A stretch of DNA of 64,000 nt. Origin: G963666945 sp963666945 (GTDB lineage Bacteria; Bacteroidota; Bacteroidia; Bacteroidales; Marinifilaceae). Position numbers and translations under genes: made by a program. Under the pieces are notes generated by a model that saw nothing but the letters and a program-made list of their open reading frames with translations, was not told the origin of the DNA and made no database searches. Position 1 is the first letter of the stretch; each line of letters opens with the position of its first letter. Below are positions 45,265-53,484 of this stretch, one piece after another. The stretch covers positions 98,728 to 162,727 of the forward strand of contig CAXXRT010000016.1 of NCBI GenBank assembly GCA_963666945.2, written 5' to 3'.

Positions 45265-46548
45265 ATGGCATCATTTGAGGAACTAAAAATTAGTAAACAA
45301 ATAATAAACGCTCTTGAAGAAGCTGGATACGTAAATCCAACTCCTATTCAAGAAAAGGCTTTCTCTCCTATTAAATCAGGTAAAGATATAATTGGCATCG
45401 CACAAACAGGAACAGGAAAAACATTCGCATACCTGATTCCCCTTTTGATGAAGCTTCATTATGCCCAGGGAAGTATGCCCAGAGCTTTAATTATTGTTCC
45501 AACAAGAGAACTTGTTTTGCAGGTTTGCGAGAGTATAGAAATGCTTACTCCATATATGGATATTAGGTATGAGGGGATTTATGGCGGAACAAATATAAGA
45601 ACCCAGCAAGACAAGCTGATTGACGGTCTTGATTTGCTTGTTGCTACCCCGGGAAGATTCATGGATATTTACATGAACGGAATAATACGTACTAAAAATG
45701 TTAAAACAGTAGTAATCGACGAAGCTGATAAGCTTATGGATCTTGGATTCATGCCACAGCTTACAAGTATTCTAGATGTTCTTCCGGAGAAGCATCAGAA
45801 CATGCTTTTCTCTGCTACATTTTCGGATACTATTGCAAAGCTTTCTGAAGACTTTCTGCTCAATCCCATAAGAATAGAAGCTGCCCAGCAGGCAACTCCT
45901 GTGGATCATATAAATCAGATAAGATACGATCTTCCCAACATTCTTACAAAAATCAATTTTCTTAAGCTACTTCTTGCAGACAAAGAGGAATTTAGAAAAG
46001 TGATGATTTTTACAGAGACAAAAAAGAATGCAGATAGGATTAACGACAGATTAGCTGATTTCTGGAAAGACGAACTAAGTGTTATTCACTCGAACAAGGC
46101 TCAAAACACAAGACTAAATGCTTTAAAATCGTTCAGAGAAGGCAGATCACGAATAATGATCGCCTCGGACGTTGCTGCCAGGGGTATCGACATTGAAGAT
46201 GTGAGTCATGTTATAAACTTCGATATACCTTCTCTACCAGAGGAATACGTTCACAGAATCGGTAGGACAGGAAGGGCAGGAAAAAGCGGTACGGCTATTA
46301 GTTTTGTTGGTGAAAAAGAAGTAGAGAGAATTGAAGAAATAGAAAAACTAATAAATCAGACTATAGCCTCTGAGGATTTGCCCGAGAAGTTAGAGATATC
46401 GGATATACTTCTTGACGAAGAAAAAATTCAAACAAGAAACATTCAATATCAAAAGGGAGGGATAAAAGGAGGTGGAGCCTTCCACCAGAAGAAGGGTAAA
46501 AACAAAAAGATAAACGGCAAAATTTACAAAAAGCGTAATAAAAGATAA
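45265..46548 (+). CDS. DEAD-box ATP-dependent RNA helicase
   Basis: 427 residues. Motifs in order: Q motif NPTPIQEKAF, I AQTGTGKT, Ia PTRELVLQV, Ib ATPGRF, II DEADKL, III SATF, V ASDVAARGIDIE, VI HRIGRTGRAG. A basic tail (KKGKNKKINGKIYKKRNKR) follows, as in RhlE-like proteins that act on ribosomes or structured mRNA. A second ATG lies 4 bases upstream in another frame; 45265 gives the standard MASFEEL start. Confidence 0.96.
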   Translation: MASFEELKISKQIINALEEAGYVNPTPIQEKAFSPIKSGKDIIGIAQTGTGKTFAYLIPLLMKLHYAQGSMPRALIIVPTRELVLQVCESIEMLTPYMDIRYEGIYGGTNIRTQQDKLIDGLDLLVATPGRFMDIYMNGIIRTKNVKTVVIDEADKLMDLGFMPQLTSILDVLPEKHQNMLFSATFSDTIAKLSEDFLLNPIRIEAAQQATPVDHINQIRYDLPNILTKINFLKLLLADKEEFRKVMIFTETKKNADRINDRLADFWKDELSVIHSNKAQNTRLNALKSFREGRSRIMIASDVAARGIDIEDVSHVINFDIPSLPEEYVHRIGRTGRAGKSGTAISFVGEKEVERIEEIEKLINQTIASEDLPEKLEISDILLDEEKIQTRNIQYQKGGIKGGGAFHQKKGKNKKINGKIYKKRNKR

Positions 46549-46625
46549 TATGCGCTTTAAGTATAAAAACTAAGCATATTTTAGAATAAATATTATTTGA
46601 AAAACAAATAAAAAGAACATACAAA

Positions 46626-47864
46626 ATGAAAGAAGCAGTTGCTATTCTTTGCGGAGGAGGTCCGGCTCCAGGAATAAATACAGTCATAAGTAGTGTTAGT
46701 AAATCTTTTTTAAGGGCAGGATACAAAGTTATTGGTGTTCACGAAGCATACAAAGGTCTTTTTTCTGAGAATCCTGAACTGACAGAAATCAATTATGAAT
46801 TTGCAGACAGAATATATCATAGAGGAGGTTCAGCTATTAAAATGAGCAGACACAAACCTAAAAATGATGAGTTTTCTGTAGATTTCTTTGTTAAGAACAA
46901 TATCAAATTATTAGTAACTATTGGTGGTGACGATACTGCTTCTACTGCCAACAGAATCACGAAATTCCTTAAAGAGCACGATGTTGACATAAAAAACATC
47001 CATGTTCCTAAAACTATTGATAACGATCTTCCTTTACCAGATGGAGTTCCTACTTTTGGTTTTAACTCAGCAATTCATACAGGTGTTGATATTTGTAAAA
47101 CCATTAAGGTTGAGTCATTGACAACTCAAAACTGGTACATTGTTTCAACTATGGGTAGAGAAGCAGGGCATCTTGCCTTTGAAATAGGAAAATCCATTCA
47201 TGCTTCAATGATTGTTATTCCTGAGATGTTCAATAAGACACAAATTACAATTAAAAAGATTGTTGATCTTATTGTCTCAGCAATGATCAAAAGAAGATTA
47301 TTGGGTGTTAAACCTGGTGTTGCTATTATTAGTGAAGGAGTCTTCCATTATCTCAGTGAAGAAGATATCTGTTCTTCAGGTATCGTATTCTCATACGATG
47401 ACCACGGTCATCCGGAACTAGGAAATATCAGTAAGGCCCACATCTTTAACACATTGATTGCTAATAGAGTTAAGGAATTAGGACTTGATATTAAAAACAG
47501 GCCGGTAGAAATTGGATACTCACTTCGTTGTTGTCCTCCTGTAGCATTCGATTTGGCCTACTGTACATCACTTGGTATGGGAGTTAAAAAACTATACGAT
47601 GAAGGATTCACTGGTTGTATGGTTGCTCTTAATACTAATAAAAGAATAATTCCTATATATCTTAAAGATGTAGAGGATGAGAAAGGTAAAATCAAACCTC
47701 GTTTAGTAGATGTAGACAGTGAAGAAGTATCTGAGGTGCTTCTAAACAACACATATTACATTACTGAGGCAGACTATGATAATGCCAGAACAATAATCCC
47801 TAATCCTGAAGATTACGATTATTTTAAAATACTAAACTGGGAAAAAGTTACTGAAACAGTATAA
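46626..47864 (+). CDS. 6-phosphofructokinase, PPi-type active site
   Basis: 412 residues of the phosphofructokinase family. The donor-site motif is VTIGGDDTASTAN: the second Asp of GGDD and the Lys of VPKTIDNDLP are the residues that in characterised enzymes favour pyrophosphate over ATP (ATP enzymes have GGDG and GTIDND). The fructose-6-phosphate site reads STMGREAGHLA. The enzyme would be reversible, serving glycolysis and gluconeogenesis. Length matches group III PPi/ATP enzymes. Monocistronic, with a strong terminator. Confidence 0.93.
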   Translation: MKEAVAILCGGGPAPGINTVISSVSKSFLRAGYKVIGVHEAYKGLFSENPELTEINYEFADRIYHRGGSAIKMSRHKPKNDEFSVDFFVKNNIKLLVTIGGDDTASTANRITKFLKEHDVDIKNIHVPKTIDNDLPLPDGVPTFGFNSAIHTGVDICKTIKVESLTTQNWYIVSTMGREAGHLAFEIGKSIHASMIVIPEMFNKTQITIKKIVDLIVSAMIKRRLLGVKPGVAIISEGVFHYLSEEDICSSGIVFSYDDHGHPELGNISKAHIFNTLIANRVKELGLDIKNRPVEIGYSLRCCPPVAFDLAYCTSLGMGVKKLYDEGFTGCMVALNTNKRIIPIYLKDVEDEKGKIKPRLVDVDSEEVSEVLLNNTYYITEADYDNARTIIPNPEDYDYFKILNWEKVTETV

Positions 47865-47910
47865 ATAACAGAACTATATAAAGTCTTGTTATGGACTAAT
47901 TTTATTATCA

Positions 47911-47946
47911 ACCGGCAGGGAGCCACTGTTCCCTGCCGGTTTTTTA
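47911..47946 (+). terminator. Terminator of the phosphofructokinase gene
   Basis: ACCGGCAGGGA and TCCCTGCCGGT form an 11-base GC-rich stem around GCCACTGT, followed by six T. Confidence 0.95.
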
Positions 47947-48293
47947 TTACCTAAAAGCATATCCCCTATCTGCCCTTGTCCCAAAATACAGATAAAGACT
48001 AAAAAAGTTTTTAAGAGATAAGAAAAAGAAAATTTATAGATATTTACGATTATTGTCCGAAATTTATGGACAGAGTTAAGATTTCATAACCTATCATAGA
48101 TCTATTCATTCCTATATTATATTTATAGTGTATTCTTGCTTTATAATAGATTTGTGTTTTGTCTATACCAAAAAGCTATTACAAACCAATTACAAAAACT
48201 GGAGGAATACGGAAAAATTGCATGTCATTTACATTACATTTATGGTAAATATCTTCTTTCCACCCGCAAATAAAAAACACAAAATACAATTGT
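47947..48293. other. Upstream region of the hcp operon, no gene
   Basis: About 350 AT-rich bases with no convincing coding sequence. A 74-codon plus-strand frame at 48128-48352 runs across the HcpR site and promoter and is not credible. Confidence 0.55.
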
Positions 48294-48311
48294 TTGTAAC
48301 ATATGTTACAA
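48294..48311 (+). promoter_or_regulatory. HcpR/CRP-family binding palindrome
   Basis: TTGTAACATATGTTACAA is a perfect 18-base palindrome of the CRP/FNR-superfamily form. Its centre lies about 41 bases upstream of the start predicted from the -7 box at 48332-48339, the class II activator position. HcpR regulators are known to control hcp in anaerobes, including Bacteroidetes. The regulator gene is not in the window. Confidence 0.78.
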
Positions 48312-48331
48312 CCTCCCCTGCAAGCCTGTCA

Positions 48332-48339
48332 TATATTTG
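48332..48339 (+). promoter_or_regulatory. -7 box of the Fe-S protein/hcp operon
   Basis: TATATTTG fits TAnnTTTG, with a predicted start near 48343. No TTTG -33 element is present at the right distance; the HcpR palindrome covers that place, as expected for an activator-dependent promoter. Confidence 0.62.
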
Positions 48340-48387
48340 TATTAGAAAATAATTAATACAGAAACTACAATACTAAAAATAAAGGCA

Positions 48388-49260
48388 ATGAAAAGAGAAA
48401 TAATAAAAATTGACGAAGAAAAATGCAACGGATGCGGACTGTGTATTCCTAACTGTCATGAGGGGGCCTTACAAATAGTAGACGGAAAGGCAAGATTGAT
48501 TAGCGATCTTATGTGCGACGGACTAGGCGCCTGTATAGGTAATTGTCCACAAGGTGCTATAACCATAGAAAAAAGAGAAGCTGAAGCATACAACGAAACG
48601 TTGGTCATGGAAGAGATGATAACAAAAGGTAAAAACACAGTTATCGCCCACCTTAAATACCTAAAAGACCATAATGAGCAAGGATTGTTAAAAGAAGGTA
48701 TGCAATTCTTAAAACAAAACGAGGATAAATTGGATTTTGAGATTAGCGAAATAATAAATGCAGTTATGAAAGAGGAAGTAAACCAACATTCCGGATGTGG
48801 TGGAGGATGCCCTGGTTCTGCACCAATTGACCTTAGACCAGTAATTGAAAGCAAGCCACAAAATGAGAATAGAAGTTATTCTGCTTTAAGACAATGGCCG
48901 GTACAAATGCATCTTATTAACCCTACTGCATCGTATTTTAAAAACTCAGACCTGCTGTTAGCAGGTGACTGTGCGGCATATTCTTGTGGGAATTTTCATT
49001 CAAAATTACTAAATGGAAAAACACTTGCCATTGCCTGTCCGAAACTCGATCAGGGACAGAATATATATCTTGAAAAACTTACAAAGTTAATTGATGACTC
49101 CACTATAAATACTCTTACCGTTACGATAATGGAAGTACCATGTTGTGGAGGTCTTCTTCAAATAGCCAGGACAGCGATTCAAAATGCAAAAAGAAATATA
49201 CCATTGAAACTTATTATAATAGGAATTGATGGCAACATTATTAAAGAGGAATGGGTATAA
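48388..49260 (+). CDS. 4Fe-4S ferredoxin-type protein associated with hcp
   Basis: 290 residues. N-terminal dicluster ferredoxin domain: CNGCGLCIPNCHEGA (about 12-26) and MCDGLGACIGNCPQGAITIE (about 42-62). A helical stretch follows, then a second cysteine-rich part with SGCGGGCPGSA, LLAGDCAAYSCGNFH and VPCCGGLLQIA. Proteins of this kind often lie directly upstream of hcp in strict anaerobes and are presumed to deliver electrons to it. It lies 111 bases before hcp on the same strand, downstream of the HcpR palindrome. Confidence 0.9.
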   Translation: MKREIIKIDEEKCNGCGLCIPNCHEGALQIVDGKARLISDLMCDGLGACIGNCPQGAITIEKREAEAYNETLVMEEMITKGKNTVIAHLKYLKDHNEQGLLKEGMQFLKQNEDKLDFEISEIINAVMKEEVNQHSGCGGGCPGSAPIDLRPVIESKPQNENRSYSALRQWPVQMHLINPTASYFKNSDLLLAGDCAAYSCGNFHSKLLNGKTLAIACPKLDQGQNIYLEKLTKLIDDSTINTLTVTIMEVPCCGGLLQIARTAIQNAKRNIPLKLIIIGIDGNIIKEEWV

Positions 49261-49371
49261 ATATTAACACAAATACCGATATATCAACCAAATACAAATA
49301 AGTATACATAGTTTATGTATAAATTATATAATCAATAATACGAACAAAATTTATACCAATAAAATTTATTT

Positions 49372-51021
49372 ATGATGAATAAAATGTTTTGTTACCAGTG
49401 TCAGGAAGCAGCCAGAGGAACTGGCTGTACAATAAAAGGAGTCTGCGGAAAAACCCCTGAAACAGCGGGCTTATTGGATGTTCTTATTTACACAACCAAG
49501 GGATTATCTATTCTTGCTAATACAGCCAGAAAGAACGGTATTGAAGACGAAGATGTAAACAAATTTACCATCGATGCTTTATTTATAACCATCACTAATG
49601 CCAACTTCGATAACGACAGAATAATCAAAGAAATAAGAAATGGTATTAAAATAAGGGAGGATCTGAAAAACAAACTTAAAGATAATGGTATAGATATTGG
49701 TTCTAATCTACATGACAGCGTTACATGGAATCCTTCCGACGATCTTTCCATAATGAGCAAAGCAGCATTTTGTGGAGTTTTGGCAACAGATAACGAAGAC
49801 ATAAGATCGTTAAGGGAATTAGTGATTTACGGAATAAAAGGAATGGCTGCCTATGCAGAACATGCATGGAATCTTGGATATAAAAACAATGAAATATATG
49901 CTTTTATTCACAGAGGACTTGAGGCAACAACAAATAACAGTCTTTCTGCAGATGAATTGACTGCCTTGGTATTGGAAACGGGAAAATTCGGTGTTGATAC
50001 TATGGCTTTACTTGATAAAGCCAATACTGAAAGCTATGGTAATCCTGAAATTACTGAGGTTAATATAGGTGTTCGCAACAATCCTGGTATACTAATCAGT
50101 GGTCACGACCTTAAAGATATGGAGGAACTCTTAAAACAAACGGAAGGCACAGGGGTTGATGTGTATACCCATTCAGAGATGCTTCCTGCCAATTACTATC
50201 CTGCATTCAAGAAATACGAACATTTTGTTGGTAATTACGGAAATTCCTGGTGGAAACAAAATGAAGAATTTGAAAGTTTCAACGGTCCTATTTTAATGAC
50301 TACAAACTGTATTATTCCACCAAGAGATTCTTATAAAGACAAGATTTATACTACTGGTACAGCTGGATATGAGGGCACAAAACATATAATTCCCAATAGT
50401 GATGGACACAAAGATTTCAGCGCAATTATTGCACATGCTAAACAATGCAAACCTCCTGTACAAATTGAAGAAGGTAAAATAGTTGGAGGCTTTGCCCATG
50501 CTCAGGTTTTTGCTTTGGCCGATAAAGTTGTTGATGCTGTTAAAAGTGGTGCGATCAAGAAATTTGTGGTAATGGCAGGATGTGACGGACGCTTTAAGGA
50601 ACGTGAGTATTATACGGATTTTGCAAAAATGCTTCCTAACGATACCATTATTTTGACCGCTGGTTGTGCTAAATACAGATATAACAAATTAAATCTTGGA
50701 GATATTGGAGGAATTCCAAGGGTACTTGATGCAGGACAATGTAACGACTCTTATTCTCTGGCTGTAATTGCCCTAAAACTAAAAGAAGTATTTGAATTAA
50801 ATGATATTAACGATTTACCTATAGTTTATAATATTGCATGGTACGAACAAAAGGCTGTTATTGTTTTACTGGCACTACTGTATCTTGGAGTAAAAGGAAT
50901 ACATCTTGGCCCTACATTACCCGCTTTCCTATCTCCGAATGTAGCAAAAATACTTATTGAAACATTTGGTATTGGTGGGATTAATAATGCAAAGGAAGAT
51001 GTTAAAACATTTCTAAGCTAA
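49372..51021 (+). CDS. hcp: Hybrid-cluster protein (hydroxylamine reductase)
   Basis: 549 residues. The N-terminal cluster motif is MFCYQCQEAARGTGCTIKGVCGK (Cys at 3, 6, 15, 21 from the second Met; seen as MFCYQCQEA and GVCGK). The hybrid-cluster ligands lie in the second half (ISGHDLKDMEE, THSEMLPANYYP, TTNCIIPP, TAGCAKYRY, DAGQCNDSYSLAVIAL). Hcp reduces NO to N2O and protects against nitrosative stress; hydroxylamine reduction is the historical activity. Controlled with the Fe-S protein from the HcpR-type promoter. Intact. Confidence 0.97.
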   Translation: MMNKMFCYQCQEAARGTGCTIKGVCGKTPETAGLLDVLIYTTKGLSILANTARKNGIEDEDVNKFTIDALFITITNANFDNDRIIKEIRNGIKIREDLKNKLKDNGIDIGSNLHDSVTWNPSDDLSIMSKAAFCGVLATDNEDIRSLRELVIYGIKGMAAYAEHAWNLGYKNNEIYAFIHRGLEATTNNSLSADELTALVLETGKFGVDTMALLDKANTESYGNPEITEVNIGVRNNPGILISGHDLKDMEELLKQTEGTGVDVYTHSEMLPANYYPAFKKYEHFVGNYGNSWWKQNEEFESFNGPILMTTNCIIPPRDSYKDKIYTTGTAGYEGTKHIIPNSDGHKDFSAIIAHAKQCKPPVQIEEGKIVGGFAHAQVFALADKVVDAVKSGAIKKFVVMAGCDGRFKEREYYTDFAKMLPNDTIILTAGCAKYRYNKLNLGDIGGIPRVLDAGQCNDSYSLAVIALKLKEVFELNDINDLPIVYNIAWYEQKAVIVLLALLYLGVKGIHLGPTLPAFLSPNVAKILIETFGIGGINNAKEDVKTFLS

Positions 51022-51033
51022 CAATAGATATAT

Positions 51034-51072
51034 AAAAAAAACGGGTTGTATATAAAATACAGCCCGTTTTTA
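51034..51072. terminator. Bidirectional terminator between hcp and the RRM gene
   Basis: ACGGGTTGTAT pairs with ATACAGCCCGT (one G-T pair) around ATAAA, with A- and T-runs on either side. The flanking genes converge. Confidence 0.9.
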
Positions 51073-51088
51073 TTATAGGTTTTTTCTA

Positions 51089-51379
51089 CTAATATTCTCT
51101 TCTTCTTCTTTCAAAACCACCTCTGTTGTTGTTAGCAGGTTTAGGTCTAGATTCGTTAACTTTCATAACCCTACCCATCAATTCAGCACCGTTAAGCTCT
51201 TCAATTGCTTCACGAGCTTGAGAATCATTATTCATCTCAATAAATCCAAAACCTTTGCTTCTACCAGTCTCACGATCTTTAACAATCTTAACTGATTCTA
51301 CTTCTCCGTATTCTTCGAATACTTGTTTTAAATCTTCGTCACCTACATTGTAATGAAGATTTCCTACATAAATGTTCAT
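51089..51379 (-). CDS. RRM-type RNA-binding protein
   Basis: 96 residues from ATG 51379, one RNA-recognition motif: RNP2 IYVGNL at the start and RNP1 KGFGFIEM (about 42-49). A short Gly/Arg tail (NNRGGFERRRREY) follows. An upstream in-frame start would add 11 hydrophobic residues not seen in the family. Such proteins are common in Bacteroidetes and are thought to act as RNA chaperones in the absence of Hfq. The 5' region back to 51611, where CAAATATA (minus-strand TATATTTG) lies, may be a long leader. Confidence 0.93.
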   Translation of the reverse strand: MNIYVGNLHYNVGDEDLKQVFEEYGEVESVKIVKDRETGRSKGFGFIEMNNDSQAREAIEELNGAELMGRVMKVNESRPKPANNNRGGFERRRREY

Positions 51380-51654
51380 TGTAAAAAAATTAATAATTAA
51401 AATAAAAAACAAGCTTTTACACTTTTATTATAATATACAAATTATCAGGAAAATCAGCCTGCTTTCTGTCTGCAATAAATTTAAATGAAAATAAAGCAAC
51501 ACGGGAATGTTTAGGTGGGTAATCCTGAAATATTGTGCTTTGTATCTGTACTATCTCTAAAAAATTATATTAAAAACTCAACCTAACGGCTATAACTAAC
51601 TCTATGAAAACAAATATATAACAATTTATTCAAATAGAAAACAAAAATTTCAAA

Positions 51655-51683
51655 CAAAAAAGACGCTCAAAAAAATTAAGCGT
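51655..51683 (-). terminator. Terminator of the tRNA-Lys operon
   Basis: Minus strand GACGCTTAA and TTGAGCGTC form a stem around a T-rich loop, followed by TTTTTT. It lies 8 bases after the second tRNA. Confidence 0.88.
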
Positions 51684-51690
51684 CCTTTAG

Positions 51691-51764
51691 TGATCCAGCT
51701 GGGGTTCGAACCCAGGACCCCATCCTTAAAAGGGATGTGCTCTACCAGCTGAGCTACTGAATCA
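51691..51764 (-). tRNA. tRNA-Lys (anticodon UUU), second of two
   Basis: The acceptor TGATTCA pairs with TGGATCA, the D arm is AGCTCAGCTGGTAGAGC, the anticodon stem CATCC/GGATG has loop CTTTTAA (anticodon TTT), and the T arm is CTGGGTTCGAACCCCAG. It appears identical to the copy at 51806-51879. CCA is not encoded. Confidence 0.96.
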
Positions 51765-51805
51765 TCAATAATTTCATAAAAAATTTGACTCTCAAAATTC
51801 TCTTG

Positions 51806-51879
51806 TGATCCAGCTGGGGTTCGAACCCAGGACCCCATCCTTAAAAGGGATGTGCTCTACCAGCTGAGCTACTGAATCA
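51806..51879 (-). tRNA. tRNA-Lys (anticodon UUU), first of two
   Basis: Same 74 bases and same cloverleaf as the copy at 51691-51764, with 41 bases between them. Both are transcribed from the promoter at 51919-51949 and end at the hairpin at 51655-51683. Confidence 0.96.
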
Positions 51880-51918
51880 TCCTTTGTTTTTAGCAACTGT
51901 TTTTCTCAATTGCGGTTG

Positions 51919-51949
51919 CAAAGATACTTTCAATTTTTAAACTTCCAAA
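51919..51949 (-). promoter_or_regulatory. Consensus promoter of the tRNA-Lys pair
   Basis: Minus strand TTTG (51949-51946), 19-base spacer, TATCTTTG (51926-51919). The predicted start near 51915 leaves a 5' leader of about 35 bases before the first tRNA. Confidence 0.8.
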
Positions 51950-52336
51950 TTAACCAAGGCATTTTTTGTATGTTTTTTATAAATAAATAAATTCCCGATT
52001 ATATTCCCTTAATTATCAATAATATGATTATTTATTGATTTCGGAAGATTATTTCAATAGTTCTGTTAAATTTATTACTTTCCCGGTAAATCTTAAATTA
52101 TCAATATTAAATAAAGGAATTATCTATATATACAAAAAAGGAATTCTATATCCTAATATGTAAAAAAAAGAATCTTTTTAGTGTTTTTACCTTTGATTAT
52201 TTAATTTTGCATTTAAAACAGAAACTTTTAAGTACTTTTAATAATTACATATAGGCTTATTATATAGCTTTTAGCTAATATAACAGATTACCTAAGGTAA
52301 AATGCATTTAGCAATTAATAACAAAATTATAACCAA
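51950..52336. other. Intergenic region with a probable plus-strand -7 box
   Basis: About 390 AT-rich bases between the tRNA promoter and the adhesin-like gene. TAATTTTG at 52202-52209 fits the -7 consensus for the plus-strand gene and predicts a leader of about 125 bases. No coding sequence is seen. Confidence 0.5.
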
Positions 52337-53397
52337 ATGAGAAAATTAAATTTATTTCTATTTATAGCAATCTTATTATTATCTGCACAAAAAATATTTG
52401 CATATAATTTTTATACTAAAGAAATTCATAAAGGTTTTTTATATAAGGAAGATATCAAATTACATATATCAAATCAGCATGGCAATATATCAGTAATACC
52501 TGTTGAACAAGATTCTATTACAATCGACATTACTGTTTGTGTTGAACATTTCGACGAAGAAAAAGGATTAAAGCTACTTGATGAAGTAAATTTCAACTTC
52601 AGTCAAATTAACAATACAGCCAAATCCGAAACAGTAATAACGCATTTATTTAAGACAGGTCTAAAATTCAGAATTGATTATATCGTTAAAATGCCATCGG
52701 GAGTAAAACTTGATATAAATAATAATTTTGGAGACATTTTTCTGGACGGAACAATTAAGCAGGAAACAAAAATTAATCTCAATTACGGAAAATTAACAAT
52801 AAATAAAATCACAAACACGGATAGCCTGGCTAAACATTTGATTAAATTAAATTATTCTCAGGCGAAAATCAATGTTTGCGATAATGTGAAACTGATATCT
52901 AATTACTCTAAAGTAAAGATCAAAAACAGTAAAGAAATAATTCTGGCCAGTAGCTTCTCAAAACTGGAATTAGATTCCAATGAATATTTAATAGCCAACT
53001 GCAATCATGATACATATTTCATAAAAAACACCATATCAACAGATATCTTAAGAGGGGCAAAAAGCAATATTTCAATAGGCAAACTACAAGAGGAAAGCAA
53101 ATATAAATCTTGACGAAGGGAACATAAATATAGTAGCCAACAATAGCTGCAAGGATATGAATATAAAAACAAAGAATGTTAACGCACATATATATATGGA
53201 CGAAATCCTATCTTATGGCTTCCAGATAGAAACAAAAAACTGTAATATTAAATATCCTGAAAATGCCGAAATCATATCAAGCGAAAAAAACACATTTTGA
53301 AGATACGCAAATAATAAAAGGGATATTGGGCAAACAGGATAATATAAATTCTAGAATAATTATAAACAGTACTAAAGGGTCTGTTGTAATTAAATAA
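52337..53397 (+). CDS. Secreted DUF4097-like putative adhesin, frameshifted as read
   Basis: About 352 residues after correction. Signal peptide (LFIAILLLSAQKIFA), then repeated short beta-strand units (ISNQHGNISVIPV, NNNFGDIFLDGT, LNYGKLTINKI, LNYSQAKINV, SNYSKVKIKN), the pattern of DUF4097/right-handed beta-solenoid adhesin-like proteins. The first frame ends at 53113. One base fewer near 53103 continues as NLDEGNINIVANNS, and a second break at the seven-A run 53283-53289 leads to HFEDTQIIKG and a stop at 53397. Function unknown; in other bacteria such genes sit next to anti-sigma factors, but none is adjacent here. Confidence 0.7.
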
Positions 53398-53422
53398 AAT
53401 CAATTACACTCCCTATAGATAC

Positions 53423-53465
53423 AGTCTAAAAATAACAGGTCTGAAATGCCTGTTATTTTTAGACT
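53423..53465. terminator. Perfect 17-base inverted repeat, bidirectional terminator
   Basis: Arms AGTCTAAAAATAACAGG (53423-53439) and CCTGTTATTTTTAGACT (53449-53465) around a 9-base loop, between convergent adhesin-like and pyk genes. Confidence 0.88.
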
Positions 53466-53484
53466 TTTATTTTTACAAAACAAA

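Noticed and set aside
48128..48352. 74-codon plus-strand frame upstream of the hcp operon
   Set aside because: It crosses the HcpR-type palindrome and the -7 box and has no recognisable features.
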